Positions 34,315 to 41,154 of a stretch of 52,196 nt of DNA are shown here, one piece after another. Each line of letters opens with the position of its first letter. Positions within the stretch are counted from its first letter, which is position 1. The position numbers were made by a program, and so were the translations under genes. Source of the stretch: Melioribacteraceae bacterium (GTDB lineage Bacteria > Bacteroidota > Ignavibacteria > Ignavibacteriales > Melioribacteraceae); NCBI GenBank assembly GCA_023230485.1, contig JALNXG010000022.1:1-52196 (forward strand), read 5' to 3'. The notes below the pieces were generated by a model. The model was not told where the DNA came from, did no database searches, and was given only the letters and a program-made list of their open reading frames with translations.

Positions 34315-35296
34315 TTGGCACCTTATCCTTGATTTTTAAATGATCTTCCTGCCGAGGTTTGACCTCATAACCTGCCTTATCAATACTATTAATAGATAGC
34401 TCATGATTCCATGTATGAAACGGATGATCATATTTTTTAACCAATGCTTTTATCTCTTTATTTATTTTCTCTTTTTCTTTTGTAAATCCGCCAATCCAAT
34501 CACTTAACTGTCTCAACCTTACCACATCGTTATCTATTTTAATAATTAACGACTCATCTTGTTCAGCATTAATCAGATCAACGGGTACTCCACGATAAGT
34601 AAGTGGTGGACAGCATACATGTTTCAGACTACATTGCTGACACTGCTCAGGATCATTAAGATAATCAGGTAGTGTATTATTTTTTAAATGAGTTTCAATA
34701 GCTTCAGCTTTTTTAATAGTTTTTTCAGCCAGCTCGTAATCCAGATTAAATCTAATATATATTAAGTCACCTGAATCATTTCTGATAATCATAATTCCAG
34801 TTTCACAATTTGACATTAACATATATAAATTAATCTGTATAATATAATTCTTGAAATATTTATTATCTTTAACTCCTTTAATATGCCGTTTTATTTGCGT
34901 CATAAACTCTTCGGAGACCTCTTTAATTTCAACAGGAACAAATGGATCCACCTCATATAGAGAGATCTTTCCATCAATATGTCCAGTAATATTATATTTA
35001 GGCATAGAAAAGGCAACCTGCTGTTCTATAATTTTATGCCCTGCTTTTTTCACTTCATCACAAATTCTATCTTCCATATATATAGATCTTGCAAATCTTT
35101 TACGGGTAGCGATAGAAGGCGGTATCTCTTCTTGCCAATGCAGTCTTTTAAGGGTTAAATATCTGAGACACTCATAACCTAATTGAGAAGCTCGGTTACT
35201 TTCATACGGAACTATCTTATATTTACCGTATATCGCCTGCTCGTGTTCCTGAGTTAAATATTCATCAATATAAAAATTATTATTATTTGCTGGCAT
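34307..35296 (-). CDS. Cas4/RecB-like PD-(D/E)XK exonuclease with Fe-S Cys
   Basis: Start ATG 35296 has AGGTGG upstream. About 329 residues. Cys in GYECLRYL near the N-terminus and the CQQCSLKHVCCPP cluster near residue 225 form the four-Cys Fe-S site typical of Cas4/AddB-type nucleases. GHIDGKISL and PVEIKEVS supply the metal-binding Asp and E-x-K. No helicase domain. With the 36004 product it likely makes an exonuclease plus annealing-protein recombination pair. Confidence 0.8.
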   Translation of the reverse strand: MPANNNNFYIDEYLTQEHEQAIYGKYKIVPYESNRASQLGYECLRYLTLKRLHWQEEIPPSIATRKRFARSIYMEDRICDEVKKAGHKIIEQQVAFSMPKYNITGHIDGKISLYEVDPFVPVEIKEVSEEFMTQIKRHIKGVKDNKYFKNYIIQINLYMLMSNCETGIMIIRNDSGDLIYIRFNLDYELAEKTIKKAEAIETHLKNNTLPDYLNDPEQCQQCSLKHVCCPPLTYRGVPVDLINAEQDESLIIKIDNDVVRLRQLSDWIGGFTKEKEKINKEIKALVKKYDHPFHTWNHELSINSIDKAGYEVKPRQEDHLKIKDKVPND

Positions 35297-35567
35297 AAAT
35301 ACCACCTAATAATATTTTTTTTACCAATTTTAAATAATTTTCAGGAATAAAACATTCTTTATGGCAGGATTGTAACCCACCAGTGCAGGTATCAATACTT
35401 GTACTCATTAAATTTAGTACTTCCAAAAGAATAGCTTCCTGTCCAGGTACTAAATTCTCATCACAATAGATACATTTACCCCCAGACGGATAAATAATAG
35501 TATCGGTAAACCAGATAACGAAAAGAACATTATTTGTTTTTTTATCTTCTATTATTTTAAACGACAT
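35283..35567 (-). CDS. Small zinc-binding protein
   Basis: 94 residues. CIYCDEN and the later CTGGLQSCHKECF give a four-Cys/His site. It overlaps the nuclease gene by 14 bp and the small membrane-protein gene before it. Function unknown. Confidence 0.6.
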   Translation of the reverse strand: MSFKIIEDKKTNNVLFVIWFTDTIIYPSGGKCIYCDENLVPGQEAILLEVLNLMSTSIDTCTGGLQSCHKECFIPENYLKLVKKILLGGIYASK

Positions 35568-35689
35568 TTTATCTGCCTTTTTTTATATCTTAATCGCGCA
35601 ACTAACTGCATAATTAAGAATCCAAAAATCCATCCTAAAAGTGGGATAATCATCCCTATGTATAATATTAAATCCGCTTCATTATTCAT
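35552..35689 (-). CDS. 45-residue single-pass membrane protein
   Basis: MNNEADLILYIGMIIPLLGW continues IFGFLIMQLVARLRYKKRQ. An acidic N-terminus, one long helix and a basic tail give a type N-out shape. AGGG lies about eight bases upstream of ATG 35689. It overlaps the next gene by 16 bp. Holin-like in size, but placed among recombination genes. Confidence 0.6.
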   Translation of the reverse strand: MNNEADLILYIGMIIPLLGWIFGFLIMQLVARLRYKKRQIKCRLK

Positions 35690-35961
35690 ATTTTTTCCCT
35701 ACAAAAAACATGCAAAGTATTTAACTTGGTCTGAACGGATCCGAGAAAGTTAAAATTATTCAGCTCCCAGTTAACAACATATCCAGTTCCCATGATAATA
35801 AAATCAAAACTATTAATAATATTACTGATATTATCATCAATTAAACTATAAACAAAAATATTATTATCTTTAAAAACGCCAGATATTGGCTTTCCTGCCA
35901 TTTTTAAAGTCTGAATACCTAAAGTATTTTTCAGTTGATGTTTGTTAATTTTATATGCCAT
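35686..35961 (-). CDS. Hypothetical protein
   Basis: 91 residues, alternating strands, no membrane helix or catalytic motif (SFDFIIMGTGYVVNWELNNF). A ribosome site (GGAGG region) precedes ATG 35961. Role unknown. Confidence 0.55.
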   Translation of the reverse strand: MAYKINKHQLKNTLGIQTLKMAGKPISGVFKDNNIFVYSLIDDNISNIINSFDFIIMGTGYVVNWELNNFNFLGSVQTKLNTLHVFCREKI

Positions 35962-36003
35962 TTTTACCTCCTACCTTGAAGTAATCGCAACGGTAGGAAG
36001 ATA

Positions 36004-36768
36004 TTATTCCCCCTTGCTTAATTTGACGAGGATATAATTAAGTTGTTTATCCGAGCAGTCCTCAAGGGAATTAACATTAGCATTAGTGATGCTTCTCAGC
36101 TTTTTCAGCGCTTCATCATGATCGCCTTCAACGCTGTTTAATAATGCCGATTCCACTTTTTTAATCAGCTCTATATTTTGATTTTTAGGCTTATTGCTGG
36201 CCTTATCTTCCATCCCCACTGGAATCTGATCAATCCAGCTTTTAGGAAATCTATCCAGAGGCATTCTTTTAATACCCAGTAAATCCCCAATTCCCCTTCT
36301 GTACATCTGGGACTGTGCTTTTTTACGGATATTAGGCTCATTAACCTCTTCCATAGATAATTTTCCGCCATGAGAAAATAATCTATCTTCTGAAGTAGCA
36401 ATACCGAATCCATGAACTGAGATATTACCAAGAGAGAAAATCGCACTATATTCGTATTCGTAATAATCTTCATATTGCGTTTTGGTATACGCAGGATTAC
36501 AAGCAACAATGCTAATACCCAGCATTCTTGCAATACGCAGAGCCCCATCTGAAGATAAATCCGCAAAATTAGCAGATTTAGAATAACGAATCCAATCAAC
36601 TGGAGACGTCATCTTTAAAACGGTATCCATTAATGCGTTCATAACTTTAGCTCTTGCTTCCAGCTCTTGAATAGCATTAATTTCATTTGATTTAATTAAA
36701 TTTGATTCTTGTTTTGTCTCAATAATATTTGATTCTGAAGACAAAATCATTTCTTTTTGTTCTGTCAT
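36004..36768 (-). CDS. Candidate single-strand annealing or recombination protein
   Basis: 254 residues. The core (SSDGALRIARMLGISIVACN, then YEYEYSAIFSLGNISVHGFG, and DLLGIKRMPLDRFP) resembles a phage protein group often found beside RecB/Cas4-like nucleases and thought to aid recombination. I could not assign RecT, Erf or Red-beta with certainty. Position two to three genes upstream of the nuclease supports a recombination pair. Confidence 0.5.
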   Translation of the reverse strand: MTEQKEMILSSESNIIETKQESNLIKSNEINAIQELEARAKVMNALMDTVLKMTSPVDWIRYSKSANFADLSSDGALRIARMLGISIVACNPAYTKTQYEDYYEYEYSAIFSLGNISVHGFGIATSEDRLFSHGGKLSMEEVNEPNIRKKAQSQMYRRGIGDLLGIKRMPLDRFPKSWIDQIPVGMEDKASNKPKNQNIELIKKVESALLNSVEGDHDEALKKLRSITNANVNSLEDCSDKQLNYILVKLSKGE

Positions 36769-36790
36769 AAAAATTTACCTCCGTTTATTT

Positions 36791-36951
36791 TGTCAACTAC
36801 CCTTCCCTAAAGGAAAGGGCTTGATAAATCTTGTTTATCAACTTTTCCTGCTTCACAGGGAATAGCTTCAGGATAACCCTGAAGTCTTACATTACCTCCA
36901 CAGGCATAAACCGACGTAGCATCGGCATAAATTTTTTCTAACCCCCGCCTA
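36791..36951 (-). pseudogene. tnpB: TnpB 3' remnant with IS605 right end
   Basis: Minus-strand reading gives LEKIYADATSVYACGGNVRL, then QGYPEAIPCEAGK, ending at TAG 36809-36807. This is the usual C-terminal tail of IS1341-type TnpB. It runs straight into the terminal hairpin and GTAGTTGAC end (36820-36791). The zinc ribbon and catalytic parts are absent. The flanks 36769-36790 and 36952-37064 contain no gene. Confidence 0.75.
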
Positions 36952-37064
36952 AAGGCAGGGGATTTCTTTTATTTTTTAAAAAAAATAATCCTTGTTTTAA
37001 TGGAAACCAATATATATCGCCAACGGTAGTCCTATCTGCTTGAAATCATCTTACAAACAGGAGT

Positions 37065-37322
37065 TTAATTAACAGTTTTTGGCTTCAGACTGTACCAGTC
37101 TGATAGTTCCTTCAACATTCTATCAACACTATTAAAGCCGCCATCTGTCTGCATTTTTTTGACAACAATATAACAATTTATCATATCCGTCAATAATAAA
37201 TCAATATTATGAAAGTTACCTTCTAACTGTAATTTCTTTAACTCTTTATTAATATTTATATCCAGTGATCTGGTAATTTTGCCAGTCACCGATTGTTTAT
37301 ATTTACCTGATTTTTCAACCAT
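37065..37322 (-). CDS. Hypothetical protein
   Basis: 85 residues, helical (INKELKKLQLEGNFHNIDLL), beginning MVEKSGKYKQSVTGKITRSL. Could bind nucleic acid through its basic N-terminus, but no motif proves this. Directly adjoins the next gene upstream. Confidence 0.55.
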   Translation of the reverse strand: MVEKSGKYKQSVTGKITRSLDININKELKKLQLEGNFHNIDLLLTDMINCYIVVKKMQTDGGFNSVDRMLKELSDWYSLKPKTVN

Positions 37323-37850
37323 TTAAATCCTCCTGGTTTTTTGCCAAATTCTCCAATTTTTAAATTCTTTTATAGTAAAACATTCTGGAACTTTCCAGGT
37401 TCCGTTTTTATAATCATTTTTTATTTTAAAATCATAAATCAACTCAATAGGAGTAGCTTTTAGCTTCTCTTTTCTTTCCGAAACATATACGGCTTTTTTT
37501 TCATATCTACATAGCCATAATTCACCTGAAATAATATCACATAAGAAATAATCCCCTGGGAAAATAATATTTTCTGCTCCTTTTCTCATCTTAATAATTC
37601 CATCAATTGGATAGACATGGTTTTCTTTTTTATCAAACCATGTTAATATCTCTTTGTTTTTATCCATATTTTTATTTATTATTTTTTTCAAGTTAGGAAT
37701 ACAGACATCTTTAATAAACTGTTCTACATCTGTACAGGGAATAAGGACGTCTGTTTTTTTATATTCCGAATACCGCTTAAGAGTTAGATCTCTGTATAAA
37801 TTAAGAGAAATATCTCCTTTTAGATCAAGTAAATCATTAAATATTGTCAT
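37323..37850 (-). CDS. Hypothetical protein
   Basis: ATG 37850 is preferred because AGGAGG lies just upstream. About 175 residues, basic and Trp-rich at the C-terminus. No domain recognised. Co-transcribed with the RHH regulator. Confidence 0.6.
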   Translation of the reverse strand: MTIFNDLLDLKGDISLNLYRDLTLKRYSEYKKTDVLIPCTDVEQFIKDVCIPNLKKIINKNMDKNKEILTWFDKKENHVYPIDGIIKMRKGAENIIFPGDYFLCDIISGELWLCRYEKKAVYVSERKEKLKATPIELIYDFKIKNDYKNGTWKVPECFTIKEFKNWRIWQKTRRI

Positions 37851-37851
37851 T

Positions 37852-38058
37852 TCAATCCTCCTGAATAACATTGCAATGCTGCAAATAAATACAAGTAAAC
37901 TGAGGATCTGTATATGTTATGCAGCAATTACTTTCGGGATCATAAGAACATTCCTGCTCACCAGATTCGGAACAAGAAGCAGGAATCCAGCAAGCATCAG
38001 GACAATCCTCCCCACAATAATTAAATAATAAAATAAAAATAATAAATATTTTTTTCAT
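37852..38058 (-). CDS. Secreted Cys-rich peptide, possible lipoprotein
   Basis: 68 residues. MKKIFIIFILLFNYCGED is a signal sequence with a Cys where a relaxed lipobox would be. The rest has 11 Cys (CPDACW, CSYDPESNCC and so on), typical of a disulfide-knotted extracellular peptide. It might modify the host surface, for example superinfection exclusion, but this is inference. Confidence 0.6.
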   Translation of the reverse strand: MKKIFIIFILLFNYCGEDCPDACWIPASCSESGEQECSYDPESNCCITYTDPQFTCIYLQHCNVIQED

Positions 38059-38069
38059 ATTAATTCTCC

Positions 38070-38261
38070 TTAATTCTCAACCAGCTTTTCAATGCTTTTT
38101 TTTGACGCTGGATTTTTCAATAAAGTCTTTCTAGCAATAATCCAGGCCTGCTGTATGAGCCAGGATTCTGAGCGACCTTGTCTTTTGGCTTCAGTGGTTA
38201 TTTCTTCTGAAATTAATTCATCAGAGAAATAAACCGATTTTTTTTGATTATATTTTTTCAT
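38070..38261 (-). CDS. Ribbon-helix-helix DNA-binding regulator
   Basis: 63 residues: strand KKSVYFSDELI followed by two helices (EEITTEAKRQGRSESWLIQQ) fits the CopG/Arc fold, which binds DNA as dimers. It is the first gene of the leftward operon and starts 20 bp from repeats of 10-bp period that suit such a protein. Likely controls the divergent region 38262-38800. Ribosome site TGGAG. Confidence 0.75.
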   Translation of the reverse strand: MKKYNQKKSVYFSDELISEEITTEAKRQGRSESWLIQQAWIIARKTLLKNPASKKSIEKLVEN

Positions 38262-38293
38262 AATTTTTCTCCAGGTAGGGTAGTGTCATGAAA

Positions 38294-38342
38294 TATACTA
38301 CATCGTAATGTCATGTAGTGGTATGTACTGCTATGTAGTATA
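38294..38342. promoter_or_regulatory. Operator-like repeats for the RHH regulator
   Basis: Three successive 10-mers, TCATGTAGTG, GTATGTACTG and CTATGTAGTA (38311-38340), share a TATGTA-like core at one helical turn. The set is enclosed by perfect 10-base inverted arms, TATACTACAT (38294-38303) and ATGTAGTATA (38333-38342). Such spacing is typical for cooperative RHH binding. Confidence 0.6.
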
Positions 38343-38393
38343 TAAATAATCATGATATATAATATATGTATAATATCGCAAAGACCGTGCCAA

Positions 38394-38703
38394 TTCTATA
38401 TAATTATATAGAATATAATCTCTCATAGCTCTGGGTGTGATATTGTCATACATACGCTTACATATAAATTATTAAATCATATACGTGTGAAATTGCTATG
38501 AAAAAAAGTCATAATCTATAAATAGCTATGCAAAAAATACATACTCATAATAACCCTTGTGCACCTTGTGAGACTATATATAATTATATATAGCGTAATT
38601 AACTATGATCAATATGTCATGTATGATTATGTATGTCAAGGTAAGATATATATAAAATACTAGGTAAAACACAGGGTGATATATCCTATATAATTATATA
38701 TGG
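38394..38703. repeat. AT palindromes with a shared TATAATTATA core
   Basis: Perfect 20-bp palindromes lie at 38394-38413 (TTCTATATAATTATATAGAA) and 38574-38593, and a near-perfect one at 38685-38703. All are centred on TATAATTATA, as is the 38768 hairpin. The 540-bp region 38262-38801 has no gene. It separates the two transcription arms and is a good candidate for a replication origin as well as promoters. A minus-strand TTGACA at 38639-38634 is one possible -35. Confidence 0.6.
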
Positions 38704-38767
38704 TCTGGCATGGTCATTGCATCTATATATTAATACAATAAGTAAGTAGACCCTTCCCAGGGGATGT

Positions 38768-38797
38768 GCAGGCGGCTATAATTATATAGCCGCCTGC
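38768..38797 (+). repeat. Perfect 13-bp GC-rich hairpin
   Basis: GCAGGCGGCTATA (38768-38780) and TATAGCCGCCTGC (38785-38797) form a 13-bp stem with loop ATTA. It ends four bases before the first pseudoknot and opens the hairpin-dense module. Confidence 0.8.
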
Positions 38798-38800
38798 TGT

Positions 38801-38845
38801 CATGCACGACAAAAGCGGGTGTCGGCATGATACTAGGCTACCCGC
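38801..38845 (+). ncRNA. H-type pseudoknot leader, copy 1
   Basis: Stem 1: CATGC (38801-38805) with GCATG (38825-38829) plus GACA (38808-38811) with TGTC (38820-38823). The loop AAAGCGGG (38812-38819) can pair through GCGGG with CCCGC (38841-38845). AAAGGAG follows at once. The same fold is found at 40574 and 41094 with changed but still paired stem bases. Confidence 0.7.
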
Positions 38846-38861
38846 CATAAAGGAGAGAAAA

Positions 38862-39152
38862 ATGGATATTAATCAGCAATTAAAAAACTTCTTTTCCTCA
38901 CAAGAGGAAGCAGAAGAAAAAAAGGAACGTAAATTGTTTTACGTTCCTGAAACCGACCCTCTTTTTGCGGTTATTGCGTTGTCCCGCAAAATTTCTGAAA
39001 AAATTCCCGAGAAAAAACAAAAACAATTTAAAAAAATCATAGCGGCGGTTCTCTCCTCCGCTCTTTCAGAACTTGAAAAAGAACTTGATCAAGTTCTGAA
39101 TCCTTCTCAGCAACCGCCACAACCACAACAGCAAATAGCCAAAAAACGATAA
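38862..39152 (+). CDS. Hypothetical charged helical protein
   Basis: 96 residues from ATG 38862, behind a pseudoknot and AAAGGAG. Helical and highly charged, ending in a Pro/Gln tail (PSQQPPQPQQQIAKKR). No family recognised. Its coding DNA includes strong hairpins, such as GGAACGTAAA paired with TTTACGTTCC (38924-38947) and TTCAGAACTTG with CAAGTTCTGAA (39065-39100). Confidence 0.65.
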   Translation: MDINQQLKNFFSSQEEAEEKKERKLFYVPETDPLFAVIALSRKISEKIPEKKQKQFKKIIAAVLSSALSELEKELDQVLNPSQQPPQPQQQIAKKR

Positions 39153-39266
39153 CCCCCCTTTTTGTTTCCCTTTTATTCAGATTTATTCAGATCCAATCAA
39201 AAAACCTCCTTAATATAGAAGTGTCTTTTTTTTACTTTTGATAGGCACTTTTTACGGAGGATTACT

Positions 39267-40565
39267 ATGACAAAGACAAACCAAAATAATCAAAGTTTTG
39301 CAGAGATTCTATCTCTGCCTGATTTTCCAGAACGACAGGCGGAGATAAGATCTCTGCAGATCGGACTCTTATCAGGAGAGTCCGTTCTGTTTATTGGCAG
39401 TCCCGGCACTGCCAAGTCTCTTATTGTGGAGGCTTTTGCCAGCGGTACTGGCCTTTCTTACTTCCGCTGGCTTCTTACAAAGTTTACGACCCCCGAAGAA
39501 ATTTTCGGGGCGCTTGACCTGCAAGCGTTGGAGCAGGGACACTTCCAGCGCAATATAGCTGGAAAATTGCCCGATTGTGAGATCGGGTTTGTAGACGAGG
39601 TATTCAAAGCCTCCTCGTCAATCCTGAATTCCCTGCTGACAATCATGCAGGAGAGGCTTTTCTTTAATAACGGCACGCCCGCCAATCCAATTGCAGGTTA
39701 TATTGTTTTATGGAAGCCTGCAAAAGTAAAACTTGGTGATCCACTATCACCAAAGTTTATGACAAAACACACACAGACAAGCATAGATAAGTGTATTGAC
39801 CATGCCGTGAGGCACTACAATACTCACAGCAAAGAGCATGAAGCAAAGGTTGTGAAAGACAACCATATCTATATCCGTAATTTCAAAGTCTCACAAAAAC
39901 AATCCAGTACTGAGCTGGATATTAAAAATGCTGCCTTGGCCGTGTATGACGGCACAGAGGATAGGATAAAATCTTTTTCAGGTGACTTTCAAGACCTGAC
40001 ATATCTGGCAGGCCAGTATGATGAAAGACGGAATTATGTCTTATCATATGAGGTCTCCTCCGATCTCCAAAACTATATAGAACAGGTTCTCTGTGGTGTA
40101 CAACTGGAGGTTCAGAAGGCAACATACTTTGTTGCAAATTGTTTTGAAACTCAACTGATGGCGATAGAAGAGGAGATGAAAAAGATTGGAGGCAGACTGA
40201 AAATTTACGAATATCTCTTCTCAACAAACCGAAGCAAGAGCAACCTGCAAGAATCCATATTAGAAGATATTAAATCCAATCTTTCTAATATGAAAGCAGG
40301 ATTAAAGCTCTTAAAAGAGAAGAGAGAAAGTGATGGTTATCCAGGTGGTTCTATAACCGACTTGGTAGTAAATTATAAAAAACTGCAAATATATTATGAG
40401 TTGATGGGTGACATCAATCAGGATATACTTGACAATATTCTGGAGTTTGAGAACATGATGCAGGATATGTTCTCAATTCCGAAAGGTAAAAAAGAAGATA
40501 AGTATCTTTCAGAGACAATCAACCGCAAGGTTGATAAGCTGGAAGAGAAGAAAAATTTATACTGA
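39267..40565 (+). CDS. Truncated MoxR-like AAA+ domain fused to a coiled-coil protein
   Basis: 432 residues, ribosome site CGGAGG. Residues 20-140 match MoxR/RavA ATPases: Walker A GSPGTAKS (44-51), Walker B CEIGFVDE (104-111), and SLLTIMQERLFFNN. Homology then stops abruptly at about 141-145, before sensor 1, arginine finger and lid. The remaining 290 residues are unrelated helical sequence. An ATPase cut in half is unlikely to hydrolyse ATP normally. The fusion probably arose by an internal deletion joining two neighbouring genes. The coding DNA is the most hairpin-dense of the window. Confidence 0.75.
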   Translation: MTKTNQNNQSFAEILSLPDFPERQAEIRSLQIGLLSGESVLFIGSPGTAKSLIVEAFASGTGLSYFRWLLTKFTTPEEIFGALDLQALEQGHFQRNIAGKLPDCEIGFVDEVFKASSSILNSLLTIMQERLFFNNGTPANPIAGYIVLWKPAKVKLGDPLSPKFMTKHTQTSIDKCIDHAVRHYNTHSKEHEAKVVKDNHIYIRNFKVSQKQSSTELDIKNAALAVYDGTEDRIKSFSGDFQDLTYLAGQYDERRNYVLSYEVSSDLQNYIEQVLCGVQLEVQKATYFVANCFETQLMAIEEEMKKIGGRLKIYEYLFSTNRSKSNLQESILEDIKSNLSNMKAGLKLLKEKRESDGYPGGSITDLVVNYKKLQIYYELMGDINQDILDNILEFENMMQDMFSIPKGKKEDKYLSETINRKVDKLEEKKNLY

Positions 40566-40573
40566 TTTTTCCC

Positions 40574-40616
40574 CTGCACGACAAAAGCGGGTGTCTGCAG
40601 AGGTTAGGTTACCCGT
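40574..40616 (+). ncRNA. H-type pseudoknot leader, copy 2
   Basis: Stem 1: CTGCA (40574-40578) and GACA (40580-40583) with TGTC (40592-40595) and TGCAG (40596-40600). Loop AAAGCGGG; its GCGGG pairs with CCCGT (40612-40616), a G-U wobble replacing the last pair. GAGGAG follows and the LRR gene starts at 40633. Confidence 0.7.
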
Positions 40617-40632
40617 ATGAGGAGAGAGAAAA

Positions 40633-41079
40633 ATGGAAAAATATTTAAATTTAAGTAATCTTAAAATCAGTAAAATCGAAGGCCTCGATGATCTGGTTAA
40701 TTTGAATACGCTCTCTTTAGGGAGCAATAAGATCAGCAAAATAGAAGGGCTTGATAAACTAGTTAATTTGAAAGGCCTTTATTTATATGGAAATCAAATA
40801 AGCAAAATAGAAGGCCTCGATAATCTTGTTAAATTGGATACGCTTCTTTTGGGTGAAAATCAAATAAGCAAAATAGAAGGGCTCGATAAACTTGTTAATT
40901 TGAATTATCTTAATTTGGGATACAATCAAATCAGCAAAATAGAAGGGCTTGATAAACTTATAAAAAAATTACCTCAATTGAAAAAAATTTATTTAACTGC
41001 TAATCCGTTAAACGAAAAATCAATTGAAGAAATTAAACAAATACAAAAAGAACATCCTGAAATTGAAATATATTATTGA
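40633..41079 (+). CDS. LRR protein with five repeats
   Basis: 148 residues: a short N-terminus, five ISKIEGLD units of 22 residues and the same C-terminal cap as the 23279 and 17209 genes (NPLNEKSIEEIKQIQ). It is on the opposite strand and behind a pseudoknot instead of the mini-ORF leader, so an LRR body has been joined to a different control region. Binding protein of unknown target. Confidence 0.85.
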   Translation: MEKYLNLSNLKISKIEGLDDLVNLNTLSLGSNKISKIEGLDKLVNLKGLYLYGNQISKIEGLDNLVKLDTLLLGENQISKIEGLDKLVNLNYLNLGYNQISKIEGLDKLIKKLPQLKKIYLTANPLNEKSIEEIKQIQKEHPEIEIYY

Positions 41080-41093
41080 TTTCAGGATTTTTT
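41054..41093 (+). terminator. Intrinsic terminator at the end of the LRR gene
   Basis: ATCCTGAAAT (41054-41063) and ATTTCAGGAT (41079-41088) form a perfect 10-bp stem followed by five T. It overlaps the LRR stop codon and ends right where pseudoknot copy 3 begins, so it could be read through or regulated. Confidence 0.7.
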
Positions 41094-41138
41094 CTCTGCA
41101 AGACAAAAGCGGGTGTCTGCAGAGGTATAACTACCCGC
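41094..41138 (+). ncRNA. H-type pseudoknot leader, copy 3
   Basis: Stem 1: CTCTGCA (41094-41100) and GACA (41102-41105) with TGTC (41114-41117) and TGCAGAG (41118-41124). Loop AAAGCGGG (41106-41113) pairs through GCGGG with CCCGC (41134-41138). AAGGAG follows. The DUF1874-like gene starts at 41155. Confidence 0.7.
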
Positions 41139-41154
41139 ACAAGGAGAAGGGAAA

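Noticed and set aside
36171..36599. 142-codon minus-strand frame inside the 36004 gene
   Set aside because: Overlaps in another frame with a longer gene that has family-like sequence; Leu/Ile-rich low complexity.
36780..36970. A tRNA or riboswitch in the hairpin-rich gap
   Set aside because: The hairpins and reading frame match the IS605 right end and TnpB tail; no cloverleaf could be drawn.
38802..38861. N-terminal extension of the 38862 gene (MHDKSGCRHDTRL...)
   Set aside because: That stretch is the pseudoknot and ribosome site; ATG 38862 follows AAAGGAG.
39267..39660. Reading the MoxR-like protein as the virion packaging ATPase
   Set aside because: The motif set is MoxR/RavA, not FtsK/HerA or terminase, and the ATPase fold is incomplete.
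40560..41140. Known preQ1, SAM-II or guanidine-III pseudoknot riboswitch
   Set aside because: Loop and core bases do not match what I recall of these classes; kept as an unassigned structured RNA pending an Rfam search.
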